NCBI GenBank assembly: GCA_021629085.1 | Contig: JAJXRJ010000007.1 | Coordinates: 1-64,000 of the forward strand | Reading direction: 5' to 3' | Origin: Oscillospiraceae bacterium | GTDB taxonomy: Bacteria; Bacillota; Clostridia; UMGS1810 | Length of the DNA stretch: 64,000 bases | Part shown: in pieces, positions 38,101-46,862 of the stretch | Layout of the letters: the number at the start of each line of letters is the position of its first letter | Position numbering within the stretch: the stretch's first letter is position 1 | Notes under the pieces: generated by a model | Database searches by the model: none | What the model was told of the DNA's origin: nothing | What the model saw: the letters and a program-made list of their open reading frames with translations, nothing else | Translations under genes and position numbers: made by a program

Positions 38101-39852
38101 ATGGATATCTTTTCGGTTTTTACGTTTTTGGGCGGCCTTGCGCTGTTTTTATACGGAATGAACGTGCTGGGCGCGGCGCTGGAAAAACAGTCGGGCGGCC
38201 GGTTTGAACGCATATTGGAGCGGCTCACCTCAAGCCCGGTAAAGGGTGTGCTTGTCGGCGCGGCCGTGACGGCGCTCATCCAGTCGTCTTCCGCCACCAC
38301 GGTGATGGTGGTGGGGTTTGTCAATTCCGGCATTATGCAGCTGCACCAGGCCATTGGCATCATTATGGGCGCAAACGTGGGAACCACCATCACCTCGTGG
38401 ATTTTGAGCTTAACCGGCATCCAGGGGGACAGCTTTTTTATGACCCTGTTAAAGCCGTCCTCCTTTTCGCCGGTTTTGGCGTTTTTGGGCATTGTGCTCA
38501 TCATGTTTGCAAGAAGCGGCAAGAAAAAGGATATCGGCACCATTTTGGTGGGGTTTGCCATTTTGATGTTTGGCATGGACACCATGACGGAGGCGGTCAA
38601 GCCGCTTGCGGAAATTGAGGGCTTTTCCAACCTGTTAGTCATGTTTGAAAACCCGATTTTGGGCATATTGGCGGGGGCCGTGGTCACCGGCATTATCCAG
38701 AGCTCGTCGGCGTCGGTGGGGATTTTGCAGGCGCTGTCTGTCACCGGCAGCATCACCTATTCTGCCGCCATCCCCATTATTATGGGGCAAAATATCGGCA
38801 CCTGTGTGACGGCGCTCCTCTCTTCTGCCGGCACCAATAAAAACGCCAAACGCGCCGCATTTGTACACCTGTATTTCAACATCATCGGGACAGTGGTTGT
38901 GATGGTGGTGTTTTATGCGCTCAACGCCGTGTTCCGCTTTGCATTTTTAGAGCAGCCCATCGGTGTGGCGGGCATCGCGGTGGTGCACACCCTGTTTAAT
39001 GTCATCTGCACATTCCTGCTGCTCCCCTTTACCAAACAGCTCGAGGCCCTCGCCCGGAAAACCATCAAGGGCGGCACGCCGGGAGACCAGGAATTCCAAT
39101 TGTTGGACGAGCGTTTTTTTGCCACGCCGGCGTTTGCGGTGCAGCAGTGCCGCACACTGGCGGGCCAGATGGCCAGCCTTGCGCGGGAAGCGCTGTTTTT
39201 GGCCATGGGGCTCATGCGCAAGTTTGACGCGTCCAAAGCCAGGGCTGTGCGGGAAATGGAAGACCGCATTGATTTGTATGAGGATAAGCTGGGGTCCTAT
39301 CTGGTAAAGCTGTCCAGCAACGACCTCACCATGGAGGACAGTCGCGAGGTATCCAGGCTGTTGCACAGCATTGGCGACTTTGAGCGCATTGGCGACCACG
39401 CGCTCAACATTTTGCAGACCGCGGAGGAGATTGAGCAGAAGAAGGTGGTGTTTTCCAGCGACGCCGCGCATGAGCTGTATGTGATGTTCACCGCTGTGCA
39501 GGACATTGTAAACCTTACCGTGAGCGCGTTTGAGCAAAACGACACCGGGCTTGCAAAGCAGGTGGAGCCGCTGGAACAGGTGATCGACCTTTTAAAAATA
39601 GAGCTCAAAAATAACCACGTCACGCGCCTGCAAAAGGGCGAGTGCACCACAGAGATGGGGTTCATATTTTCTGATATCATCAACAATTACGAGCGGGTGG
39701 CAGACCATTGCTCCAACCTTGCCGTGAGCATCTTGCAGCTTGCGCAAAAAGGGCTGGACGCACATGCGTATTTAAACACGCTCAAAAATTCGGGCAACAA
39801 AGAATATATGGAGAAATACGAACAGTATAAGATAAAATACAGTTTGACCTAA
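38101..39852 (+). CDS. Na+/phosphate cotransporter with C-terminal PhoU-like domain
   Basis: This 583-residue protein has the two inverted NptA-type repeats, GAAVTALIQSSSATTVMVVGF and GAVVTGIIQSSSASVGILQAL. The QSSSA motifs bind phosphate and sodium. About nine membrane spans lie in residues 1-320. Residues 350-560 form a helical PhoU-like domain (MEDSREVSRLLHSIGDFERIGDHALN and INNYERVADHCSNLAVSIL). It is followed by a response regulator (23-base gap) and a sensor kinase, which suggests a phosphate-uptake and sensing operon. Confidence 0.9.
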   Translation: MDIFSVFTFLGGLALFLYGMNVLGAALEKQSGGRFERILERLTSSPVKGVLVGAAVTALIQSSSATTVMVVGFVNSGIMQLHQAIGIIMGANVGTTITSWILSLTGIQGDSFFMTLLKPSSFSPVLAFLGIVLIMFARSGKKKDIGTILVGFAILMFGMDTMTEAVKPLAEIEGFSNLLVMFENPILGILAGAVVTGIIQSSSASVGILQALSVTGSITYSAAIPIIMGQNIGTCVTALLSSAGTNKNAKRAAFVHLYFNIIGTVVVMVVFYALNAVFRFAFLEQPIGVAGIAVVHTLFNVICTFLLLPFTKQLEALARKTIKGGTPGDQEFQLLDERFFATPAFAVQQCRTLAGQMASLAREALFLAMGLMRKFDASKARAVREMEDRIDLYEDKLGSYLVKLSSNDLTMEDSREVSRLLHSIGDFERIGDHALNILQTAEEIEQKKVVFSSDAAHELYVMFTAVQDIVNLTVSAFEQNDTGLAKQVEPLEQVIDLLKIELKNNHVTRLQKGECTTEMGFIFSDIINNYERVADHCSNLAVSILQLAQKGLDAHAYLNTLKNSGNKEYMEKYEQYKIKYSLT

Positions 39853-39875
39853 GGGAAAAAGGGGGCAGTGCAAGC

Positions 39876-40538
39876 ATGATCTATATTGTGGAGGACGATG
39901 AAAATATCCGCGAAATGGAAAGCTACGCCTTAAAAAACAGTGGGTATGAGACCATGGAGTTTGGCGATGGGCAAAGCTTTTTTAAAAAATGTGAAACACA
40001 GCTTCCAAAGCTTGTCATTTTGGACATCATGCTGCCCGACTTAGACGGGCTGTCCATTTTGGCAAGGCTCAAAAAAAGTGCAGCAACACGGGACATCCCC
40101 GTGATTTTAGTGACGGCAAAATCCACTGAGCTGGACGCGGTGAAGGGGCTGGACACCGGCGCGGACGACTATATCGCCAAGCCATTTGGCATTATGGAGC
40201 TGATATCGCGCGTAAAAGCAGTGCTCCGGCGCACCGGCGCGGCGCCGGAAGACCAGCTTTCTATCGGCGGCGTGATGCTGGACGATAAAAAGCACGCTGT
40301 CACGGTAGACGGCAGTGCAGTGTCGCTCACCTACAAAGAATATGAACTGTTGAAATTTTTAATGGTAAACCAGGGCATTGTGCTCTCGCGCGACAAAATT
40401 ATGGACCGGGTGTGGGGCACCGATTACGAGGGCGAAACCCGCACCGTGGATATGCACATTAAAACGCTCCGTCAAAAGCTGGGCGCGTACGGCGCGCTCA
40501 TAAAAACCGTGCGCAATGTGGGGTATAAAATGGAATAA
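39876..40538 (+). CDS. OmpR/PhoB family response regulator
   Basis: This 220-residue regulator has a receiver domain with acidic DDE near residues 7-9, the phosphoacceptor in VILDIMLPDLDG and VTAKSTELDAVKGLDTGADDYIAKPF. The C-terminal winged helix has LTYKEYELLKFLMVNQGIVLSRDKIMDRVWG and RTVDMHIKTLRQKLG. The neighbouring kinase and the phosphate cotransporter point to a PhoP-like role. That is inference from context. Confidence 0.9.
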   Translation: MIYIVEDDENIREMESYALKNSGYETMEFGDGQSFFKKCETQLPKLVILDIMLPDLDGLSILARLKKSAATRDIPVILVTAKSTELDAVKGLDTGADDYIAKPFGIMELISRVKAVLRRTGAAPEDQLSIGGVMLDDKKHAVTVDGSAVSLTYKEYELLKFLMVNQGIVLSRDKIMDRVWGTDYEGETRTVDMHIKTLRQKLGAYGALIKTVRNVGYKME

Positions 40539-40552
40539 AAGGGGGCGTGCGT

Positions 40553-41890
40553 GTGAAAGAAAAAATCAACGTCCGGCTGTTTTTGATTGGCATTTTATCC
40601 ATGCTGCTCACAGTTGCGCTCGCGATTGTCACATTTTATCAGGCATTTCAAAGCCAGGCAGAGCAGAATGTGCGTCAAAATGCCGAAACCATTGTTTCCG
40701 CCATTGCGCGGATGGAGTCGTATGCAGGCCTTTCGGCATTTGCCAAAAACGGCCTGCGCATCACCTTAATTGCCCCGGACGGCGCGGTGCTGTTTGAGAG
40801 CGGTGCGGATGATGCAGAGATGGAAAACCACAGCGACCGTCCGGAAATTTTAGCAGCGCAAAAAAATGGGGTGGGGGAGGCGTCGCGGCACTCCAAAACC
40901 ATGGGGTATGACACCTACTATTACGCCACAAAGCTCGCAAACGGCAACATTTTGCGGGTTGCGGCAGAGGCGCAAAGCATGTATTCCATCTTTGACCATG
41001 CGCTGCCCTTTATTGTGTTATTGCTGCTGGGCATCCTCCTTTTATCGGCCGTCCTCTCAGTGCTTCTCACCAAAAAAATTGTGCAGCCCATCCTCGATAT
41101 GGCCAGCCACTTAGACGATATTGAGGAAAATGTGCCCTATGAGGAGCTCAAGCCCTTTGCGCAGGCCATCCGCGAGCAGCAGCTCAAGAAAAAGGCGGTG
41201 GAAACCATGCGCCAGGAGTTTACGGCCAATGTGACGCACGAGCTCAAAACGCCGCTCACCTCCATTTCGGGCTATGCGGAAATGATTGAGAACGGCATGG
41301 CAAAGGACGGGGACGTGAAGGTGTTTGCGGGCAAAATCCACAATGAGTCCGGCCGGCTCATCACGCTCATCGGCGATATCATCAAGCTTTCTGAGCTGGA
41401 CGACACCGGGCTTCCCCGCGAATTTTCGCGCGTAGATTTATATGAGATATCCAAATCCACCGCAGAGCTTTTGATGTTCCACGCGGACAAGGCCAATATC
41501 GACGTGTCGGTTTACGGCGTTCCCAGCTATGTGAATGGGGACGAGGGGATGTTAGCCGAGCTCATTTACAACCTTTTGGACAACGCCATCCGTTATAATA
41601 AACCGCACGGGTCAGTGGTTGTGTCCATTGAAAGGGCGGCCGGCGCGGTGGTGCTTACCGTCAAAGACACCGGCATTGGCATCGCGCCCGAAAACCAGCC
41701 GCGTATTTTTGAGCGGTTTTACCGGGTGGATAAAAGCCGCAGCAAGGAGACGGGCGGCACCGGGCTGGGGCTTGCCATTGTCAAGCACATTGCGCTTTTG
41801 CACAACGCCAAGCTGGCGGTGGCAAGCGAGCTGGGCAAGGGCACGCAAATCCGTGTGACGTTTGCGCCCTATCAGGAAGGCGCGGATTAA
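40553..41890 (+). CDS. sensor histidine kinase (PhoR-like)
   Basis: This 445-residue kinase has a membrane segment at about residues 8-28, an extracytoplasmic sensor of about 110 residues and a second segment near 145-168. The HisKA box FTANVTHELKTPLTSISGYAEMIE carries the phosphoacceptor histidine. The ATPase boxes are IYNLLDNAIRYN, VKDTGIGIAPENQPRIFERFYRVD and GGTGLGLAIVKHI. I chose the GTG at 40553 because GGGGG is five bases upstream. It follows its response regulator by 14 bases. Confidence 0.92.
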   Translation: MKEKINVRLFLIGILSMLLTVALAIVTFYQAFQSQAEQNVRQNAETIVSAIARMESYAGLSAFAKNGLRITLIAPDGAVLFESGADDAEMENHSDRPEILAAQKNGVGEASRHSKTMGYDTYYYATKLANGNILRVAAEAQSMYSIFDHALPFIVLLLLGILLLSAVLSVLLTKKIVQPILDMASHLDDIEENVPYEELKPFAQAIREQQLKKKAVETMRQEFTANVTHELKTPLTSISGYAEMIENGMAKDGDVKVFAGKIHNESGRLITLIGDIIKLSELDDTGLPREFSRVDLYEISKSTAELLMFHADKANIDVSVYGVPSYVNGDEGMLAELIYNLLDNAIRYNKPHGSVVVSIERAAGAVVLTVKDTGIGIAPENQPRIFERFYRVDKSRSKETGGTGLGLAIVKHIALLHNAKLAVASELGKGTQIRVTFAPYQEGAD

Positions 41891-41942
41891 AAGCCTTGTG
41901 CCCGCACGGCAAAATCAGCCTGGGCTTTTTGGGAATTGAACA

Positions 41943-41983
41943 TCAAAAAATCCATCCAGTGTTGAACCGGATGGATTTTTTGA
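41943..41983. terminator. bidirectional terminator between the phosphate operon and the amino-acid ABC operon
   Basis: TCAAAAAATCCATCC pairs perfectly with GGATGGATTTTTTGA around a 11-base loop. Confidence 0.88.
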
Positions 41984-41988
41984 TGCGT

Positions 41989-42732
41989 CTAATGCAGCAC
42001 CCGCTGCAAAAACTGCCTGGTGCGGTCGTTTTTGGGCTGCTCCAATACCGTTTTGGGGTCGCCCTCTTCCACAATCACGCCGCCGTCCATAAACACCACG
42101 CGCGACGCCACTTCTTTGGCAAACCCGATTTCGTGCGTGACCACCAGCATGCTCATACGCTTTTGCGCGAGCTCCTTCATCACGCCCAGCACCTCGCCGG
42201 TGAGCTCCGGGTCCAGTGCCGAGGTGGGCTCGTCAAACAGCATGAGCTCAGGCTGCATGGCAAGCGCGCGCGCAATGGCCACCCGCTGCTGCTGCCCGCC
42301 CGAGAGCTGGGAGGGATAGGTGTCCGCCTTGTCCAAAAGCCCCACGTCCACAAGAAGCTTCCTTGCCCGCTCCTCCGCCTGTTCCCGCGGCTCTTTGTTG
42401 ACCGTCATGGGCGCTTCTATAATATTTTGCAGCACCGATTTGTGCGGGAACAGGTTGAACTGCTGAAACACCATGCCCATCTTTTTTAAGATGGGACGCA
42501 CGGAGGCGTCGGGACGGTATTTCCCATTTTCCACAATGTAGTCGCCATCCAGCGAAATGGTGCCGCCATTGACCGTTTCCAACCGGTTTAAGCAGCGCAA
42601 AAACGTGCTTTTGCCCGAGCCGGACGGGCCGATAATGGCCACCACTTCCCCCTGGGAGACCGTGAGGTCAATGCCCTTTAACACTTCTAATTTTCCAAAA
42701 TTCTTTTTAATTTGCCTCGCTTGTAAAAACAT
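41989..42732 (-). CDS. polar amino-acid ABC transporter ATP-binding protein
   Basis: This 247-residue GlnQ-type ATPase has [67 protein letters not shown] and [13 protein letters not shown]. It is the last gene of a binding protein-permease-ATPase operon. Family members import glutamine, cystine or basic amino acids. Confidence 0.95.
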   Translation of the reverse strand: MFLQARQIKKNFGKLEVLKGIDLTVSQGEVVAIIGPSGSGKSTFLRCLNRLETVNGGTISLDGDYIVENGKYRPDASVRPILKKMGMVFQQFNLFPHKSVLQNIIEAPMTVNKEPREQAEERARKLLVDVGLLDKADTYPSQLSGGQQQRVAIARALAMQPELMLFDEPTSALDPELTGEVLGVMKELAQKRMSMLVVTHEIGFAKEVASRVVFMDGGVIVEEGDPKTVLEQPKNDRTRQFLQRVLH

Positions 42733-42747
42733 AGCACCCTCCGCACA

Positions 42748-43395
42748 TCAGCCGTGATAATAGTCCAGTTTTTTCTCCACATAGGAGAACAGCAGTGTGA
42801 GCGCCCCGTTAAAGAGGAGGAAATACAGCCCCGTGGAAAACAGCGGCCAAATCAGCCCCTGGCGGGTAAACCGCTCCGCGCACATGATAATTTCCGCAAC
42901 GCTCACCACCCGCGCCAATGATGTGTCTTTCACCAGCGTGATAATCTCGTTGCTCATGGGCGCCACAATGCGTTTTACAACCTGGAACAGCACGATTTTG
43001 AAAAACACCTGTGTTTTGGTCATGCCCAGCGCATAGCCGGCCTCATACTGCCCTTTGGGGATGCTCTCAATGCCGCCGCGGTAAATTTCAGAAAAATAGG
43101 CCGCATAGTTGATGGCAAACGCAAACAGCACCGCCGTGAGCCGCGACGTCATGGGCATATCCCACAAAAGCCCCGGCCCGTAAAACACCACAATGATTTG
43201 CAGCATTAAGGGCGTCCCGCGGATGACCCACACAAAGGCGCGCGCCAGATAGCGGATGGGCCAAAAGCTTGCCATGGAGCCAAAGGTGATGATAAGCCCC
43301 AGCGGGATGGCGATGAGCAGTGTGCACACAAATATGGTTAGGTTGATGCTGAACCCCGAAAACAGGGATGACAGCACCGCTTGGAATGATGCCAT
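42748..43395 (-). CDS. polar amino-acid ABC transporter permease
   Basis: This 215-residue membrane protein has about five spans and the coupling (EAA-type) loop ESIPKGQYEAGYALGMTKTQVFFKIVLFQ. It has the HisM/GlnP pattern, with RAFVWVIRGTPLMLQIIVVFYG. A single permease gene implies a homodimer. Confidence 0.93.
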   Translation of the reverse strand: MASFQAVLSSLFSGFSINLTIFVCTLLIAIPLGLIITFGSMASFWPIRYLARAFVWVIRGTPLMLQIIVVFYGPGLLWDMPMTSRLTAVLFAFAINYAAYFSEIYRGGIESIPKGQYEAGYALGMTKTQVFFKIVLFQVVKRIVAPMSNEIITLVKDTSLARVVSVAEIIMCAERFTRQGLIWPLFSTGLYFLLFNGALTLLFSYVEKKLDYYHG

Positions 43396-43424
43396 GGTGA
43401 TTGCCTTCCTTATCCGTTAAAGTA

Positions 43425-44255
43425 TTATTCTTTGATTAAAAGCTGCTCTTGCAATTTGTATTTTTCCGCAATTTCCAAAAGCTTGCCCTCTTGTGCCAGC
43501 TTGTGGATGGCCTCATTCACTTTTTCGGTCATATCGCTGCCCTTGCGGAATGCCACGCCGTAATTTTTGGGCGAAAACGCTTTGCCGTCCACCATGGCAA
43601 GCTCTTCATAGTCGGTGCCCTCGCCAATGGAGCCGATGGACAATACATAGTCGCACACCGCGATGTCCGAAATGCCCGAAACCACTTCCAAAAGGCCCTT
43701 GGTCTGCGCGTCTACCGGCGTGTAGTTGACGTTTGCAAAGTATGGATCTTCATTGACCAGCGTTTCGCCGTCAGAGCCCTGCTCGGCAACAACGTTGGCG
43801 CCGTCTACGCTCTCGGCATATTTTTGCGCATTTTCCTTTTTGGTGATGAGCACCTGCCGGTTGACCATATAGGGCTCGGAAATGCTCATGGTCTGCATCC
43901 GCTCGTCGGTGATGGTCATGCCGTTCCAGATGCAGTCGATGTTTTTGGCGTTTAACTCAATCTCTTTGGAATCCCAGTTGATTTCCACAAAATTGGGTTT
44001 TAACCCCAGCTCTTCGCACACCGCGGTAGCAAACTCGGTTTCAAAGCCGGTGAGGTTGTTTTGTTCGTCGTAGTAGTTCATGGGGTTAAACAAGGTGATG
44101 CCAATGTTCATCTCGCCTTTTTGCTGTATGTAGGCAGCGTCGGATTCAGTATTTTGCGCCGTGCCGCCGTCCGTGGGGGCAGATGGCGTTTCGCCGCAGG
44201 CTGCAAAGCTTGCCATCATAAAGACGGCCAGTAACAAAGACACAATTTTTTTCAT
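43425..44255 (-). CDS. polar amino-acid ABC transporter substrate-binding lipoprotein
   Basis: This 276-residue lipoprotein has a signal ending in SFAACGE, where the cysteine after SFAA is the lipobox. The class 3 solute-binding fold is seen in GEMNIGITLFNPMNYYDEQNNLTGFETEFATAVCEELG and DCIWNGMTITDERMQTMSISEPY. The ligand cannot be deduced. The GMTITDERMQTM segment is shared by basic and polar amino-acid binders. Confidence 0.93.
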   Translation of the reverse strand: MKKIVSLLLAVFMMASFAACGETPSAPTDGGTAQNTESDAAYIQQKGEMNIGITLFNPMNYYDEQNNLTGFETEFATAVCEELGLKPNFVEINWDSKEIELNAKNIDCIWNGMTITDERMQTMSISEPYMVNRQVLITKKENAQKYAESVDGANVVAEQGSDGETLVNEDPYFANVNYTPVDAQTKGLLEVVSGISDIAVCDYVLSIGSIGEGTDYEELAMVDGKAFSPKNYGVAFRKGSDMTEKVNEAIHKLAQEGKLLEIAEKYKLQEQLLIKE

Positions 44256-44443
44256 GGTTTGTTCTCTCCTTCATCTGCAAACAGATTTGATTTTTGTTGC
44301 TGTGCTATCTATTATACTTCATTCTTTTAACAAAGTAAAGCGGTAAATTGAAAAAAGTTCAAAAAAATTTGACACTTTTGGGGGATATCCCCACTTTCTT
44401 TTTTGTCAATAATAGACAAATTGTGCAAAAATGAAAATAATGG

Positions 44444-44472
44444 TTGAGAAAACCGCCAAAATATGTTAAAAT
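44444..44472 (+). promoter_or_regulatory. promoter of the GGGtGRT operon
   Basis: TTGAGA (44444-44449) and TAAAAT (44467-44472) have a 17-base spacer, 42 bases before the first gene. Confidence 0.65.
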
Positions 44473-44514
44473 AGGAACAAAATGATTTTGGCTGCAAAGA
44501 AAGGAGCTTAAAGC

Positions 44515-45207
44515 ATGATTTATTCTTCAGAAGTGGAAAACATGTGTGTTGTAAAACAAGGCGCAAATCATGGCCCCGCACCGATTCCGGAAGAGGGCAA
44601 ATGGGTAAAGGCAAAAGAAGTTACCGATATCAGCGGCTTAACGCACGGCGTGGGCTGGTGCGCACCCCAGCAGGGCGCCTGCAAGCTGACATTAAACGTC
44701 AAGGACGGCATTATCCAGGAGGCGCTGGTGGAAACCCTGGGCTGCTCGGGCATGACCCATTCGGCGGCAATGGCGGCGGAAATCCTCCCCGGCAAAACCA
44801 TTTTAGAGGCGCTCAACACCGACCTTGTGTGCGATGCCATTAACACCGCCATGCGCGAGCTGTTTTTGCAGATTGTGTACGGCCGCACCCAAACGGCGTT
44901 TTCCGAAGGCGGCCTGCCCATTGGCGCAGGGCTGGAGGATTTGGGCAAGGGGCTGCGCAGCCAGGTGGGCACCATGTTTGGCACCAAGGAAAAAGGCCCG
45001 CGTTATTTGGAAATGGCAGAGGGCTATGTCACCAAAGTGGCAATGGACAAAGACGATGAAATCATTGGCTATGAGTTTGTGCACCTTGGCAAAATGATGG
45101 ATATGATTAAAAAGGGCGAGGACGCAAACGAAGCGCTCAAAAAAGCAACCGGTACATATGGCAGAGTGGGCGATGCGGCCAAAACCATCGACCCCAGGCA
45201 CGAATAA
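44515..45207 (+). CDS. iron-sulfur scaffold-like protein partnered with GGGtGRT protein
   Basis: This 230-residue protein has cysteines in GVGWCAPQQGACKLTL and VETLGCSGMTHSAAMAAEIL. The latter resembles the GCxxxxAS segment of IscU/NifU-type scaffolds, and related proteins are often labelled iron-sulfur assembly scaffold. The C-terminal half (KVAMDKDDEIIGYEFVHLGKMMDMIKKGED) is unlike IscU. It is followed after 21 bases by the GGGtGRT protein. The pair is widespread in anaerobic Firmicutes, with no proven role. Confidence 0.7.
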   Translation: MIYSSEVENMCVVKQGANHGPAPIPEEGKWVKAKEVTDISGLTHGVGWCAPQQGACKLTLNVKDGIIQEALVETLGCSGMTHSAAMAAEILPGKTILEALNTDLVCDAINTAMRELFLQIVYGRTQTAFSEGGLPIGAGLEDLGKGLRSQVGTMFGTKEKGPRYLEMAEGYVTKVAMDKDDEIIGYEFVHLGKMMDMIKKGEDANEALKKATGTYGRVGDAAKTIDPRHE

Positions 45208-45228
45208 GGATAGAGGAGGAGAACGGTT

Positions 45229-46227
45229 ATGGCGTTGTTTGAAAGTTATGAGAGAAGGATCGGCCAAATTAATGAAGTATTAAAAGCAAACGGCATTGCC
45301 TCATTGGAAGAAGCCAGGGCAATTTGCGCCGAAAAAGGCATTGACCCCTATGAAATCACCAAACAGATTCAGCCCATCTGCTTTGAAAACGCCTGCTGGG
45401 CGTATGTGCTGGGCGCGGCGCTGGCCATCAAACGCGGTGTGAAAAGCGCGGCGGATGCAGCGGAAGTTATCGGCGAGGGCCTGCAGGCATTTTGTATCCC
45501 GGGCTCGGTGGCAGACGACCGCAAGGTGGGCTTGGGCCACGGGAACCTGGGCGCAATGCTCCTTCGCGAGGAGACCAAGTGCTTTGCGTTTTTGGCAGGC
45601 CACGAATCCTTTGCCGCGGCGGAAGGCGCCATCGGCATTGCGCGCAGTGCCAATAAAGTGCGAAAAGAGCCGCTGCAGGTCATCTTAAACGGCCTGGGCA
45701 AAGACGCGGCGCAGATTATTTCGCGCATCAACGGGTTTACCTATGTGCAGACCGATTTTGACTATACCACCGGCAAAGTCAGCATTGTGAAAGAAAAAGC
45801 GTATTCGGACGGCGAGCGCGCAAAAGTGCGCTGCTATGGCGCAAACGACGTGCGCGAGGGCGTGGCCATCATGCACTTGGAGGGCGTGGACGTGTCCATC
45901 ACCGGCAACTCCACCAACCCCACCCGGTTCCAGCACCCGGTTGCCGGCACCTACAAAAAAGAGTGCGTGGCGCAGGGCAAAAAATATTTCTCCGTTGCAT
46001 CGGGCGGCGGCACCGGGCGGACGCTGCATCCAGACAACATGGCGGCGGGCCCTGCTTCCTACGGCATGACCGACACCATGGGCAGAATGCACTCCGACGC
46101 ACAGTTTGCAGGCTCTTCTTCTGTGCCGGCACACGTGGAAATGATGGGCTTTTTGGGCATGGGCAACAACCCCATGGTCGGCGCGACGGTGGCGGTTGCA
46201 GTTGCGGTGGAAGAAGCGATGAAATAA
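45229..46227 (+). CDS. GGGtGRT protein
   Basis: This 332-residue soluble protein is named for the motif visible here as SVASGGGTGRTLHPDNMAAG. Other strong blocks are GLGHGNLGAMLLREETKCFAFLAGHESFAAAEGA and SVPAHVEMMGFLGMGNNPMVGA. No known catalytic fold is apparent to me. The glycine-rich loop suggests nucleotide or cofactor binding. GGAGGAG precedes the ATG. Its constant neighbour is the scaffold-like gene upstream, so the two probably work together, perhaps in metal-cluster chemistry. Confidence 0.8.
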   Translation: MALFESYERRIGQINEVLKANGIASLEEARAICAEKGIDPYEITKQIQPICFENACWAYVLGAALAIKRGVKSAADAAEVIGEGLQAFCIPGSVADDRKVGLGHGNLGAMLLREETKCFAFLAGHESFAAAEGAIGIARSANKVRKEPLQVILNGLGKDAAQIISRINGFTYVQTDFDYTTGKVSIVKEKAYSDGERAKVRCYGANDVREGVAIMHLEGVDVSITGNSTNPTRFQHPVAGTYKKECVAQGKKYFSVASGGGTGRTLHPDNMAAGPASYGMTDTMGRMHSDAQFAGSSSVPAHVEMMGFLGMGNNPMVGATVAVAVAVEEAMK

Positions 46228-46265
46228 ACCCCTTTTGCGGGTTTGTGCCCAATTTTTAGATAAGC

Positions 46266-46309
46266 AAAACCGGCAGAGCGCGTAAAAATACGTGCACTGC
46301 CGGTTTTTT
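46266..46309 (+). terminator. terminator after the GGGtGRT gene
   Basis: AAAACCGGCAG pairs with CTGCCGGTTTT around a 20-base centre, which can itself fold, followed by TT. Confidence 0.8.
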
Positions 46310-46355
46310 GCATAAACTCCCATTTCCCTTGCCTAAAAACCCGGGCATTCCCGGT

Positions 46356-46391
46356 GCATTTCTCATAGCCTTTACAATAAAAGTAAAGTAA
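46356..46391 (+). pseudogene. 3' remnant of a hydrophobic peptide gene (copy 4)
   Basis: Only the last eleven codons remain (AFLIAFTIKVK, then stop), in the same frame and position before the terminator as in copies 1-3. The 5' half, leader and promoter are absent. They are replaced by sequence containing CCGGGCATTCCCGG, which also occurs near copy 3 (27061-27074). The facing antisense RNA gene is intact. Confidence 0.65.
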
Positions 46392-46468
46392 ACCGCCCTC
46401 CTCGCTAAGGAAACGGTTTACTTAACCCAAAACCTTGGCCAACCGTTCAAAACGGTGCCCTCTTATCT
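46386..46468 (-). ncRNA. antisense RNA without its peptide gene (copy 4)
   Basis: The promoter has TTGACA (46499-46504) and TACAAT (46475-46480), spacer 18. A terminator stem, AAGTAAACCG (46386-46395) / CGGTTTACTT (46414-46423), has T-rich sequence after it on the minus strand. The GGTTGGCCAA motif is kept. It is an orphan antitoxin-like RNA if the peptide modules are toxin-antitoxin loci. Confidence 0.5.
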
Positions 46469-46700
46469 GCCTTTATTGTATCACGCGCACAGGCCCGTTG
46501 TCAAGGCGTATTTTAGAATTGGCTACACGTTGTTTTTCCCTTTTCCCACAAAGGCAAGGGGGCAAAAAACCTTGACCCCAAAACCGGGCGGTTTGGTGCA
46601 AAATGATGAAATTTTTGATATCCCTTGACTTTTATCAAAACTTATCATATAATATGGATGCAGCAGGATGTATCGAAAGTTTTTTTCCTGCATAGAATGT
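46424..46700. repeat. left conserved arm of island B
   Basis: This arm is the counterpart of 4453-4720. It contains the C-rich CAAGGGGGC segment (46545-46589) and a promoter, TTGACT (46625-46630) / TATAAT (46648-46653), with a 17-base spacer. A GCAGG/CCTGC hairpin leader follows. Confidence 0.8.
46625..46653 (+). promoter_or_regulatory. promoter of the type III antitoxin RNA (island B)
   Basis: TTGACT and TATAAT with a 17-base spacer are conserved with island A. Here no second promoter or terminator separates it from the antitoxin repeats. Confidence 0.7.
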
Positions 46701-46845
46701 TAACAGGGGTGTATCTCAGCCCTAAATGAGAAACTTATACAGCGAGCTTCTCTTGGCTCTCATCAAGAAATTTAAGCGTGAGCGTTTCGCGGCTCTGAAT
46801 GCGAGCGTAACAAAAAGGGCAAGCCTTGCTTGCCCTTTTGTCATA
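46661..46845 (+). ncRNA. type III antitoxin RNA (ToxI-like), about two 36-nt repeats
   Basis: Two related units of 36-37 bases lie at about 46730-46766 and 46767-46802, aligned on GAAACTTA/GAAATTTA, GCGAGC/GTGAGC and GGCTCT. A period of 36 is that of known ToxI RNAs. A strong terminator follows (AAAAGGGCAAGC/GCTTGCCCTTTT, 46813-46839), then the toxin. The repeats are imperfect, so exact borders are uncertain. Confidence 0.6.
46812..46843 (+). terminator. attenuating terminator between antitoxin RNA and toxin (island B)
   Basis: A perfect 12-bp stem with a CTT loop ends in TTTTG. The tract of four Ts may allow read-through to the toxin. Confidence 0.8.
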
Positions 46846-46862
46846 CGCAAGGGGAGGGCATA

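Noticed and set aside
44256..44443. Riboswitch upstream of the amino-acid ABC operon
   Set aside because: I looked for T-box, lysine and glycine-type features in the minus-strand leader and found only AT-rich sequence without a conserved core.
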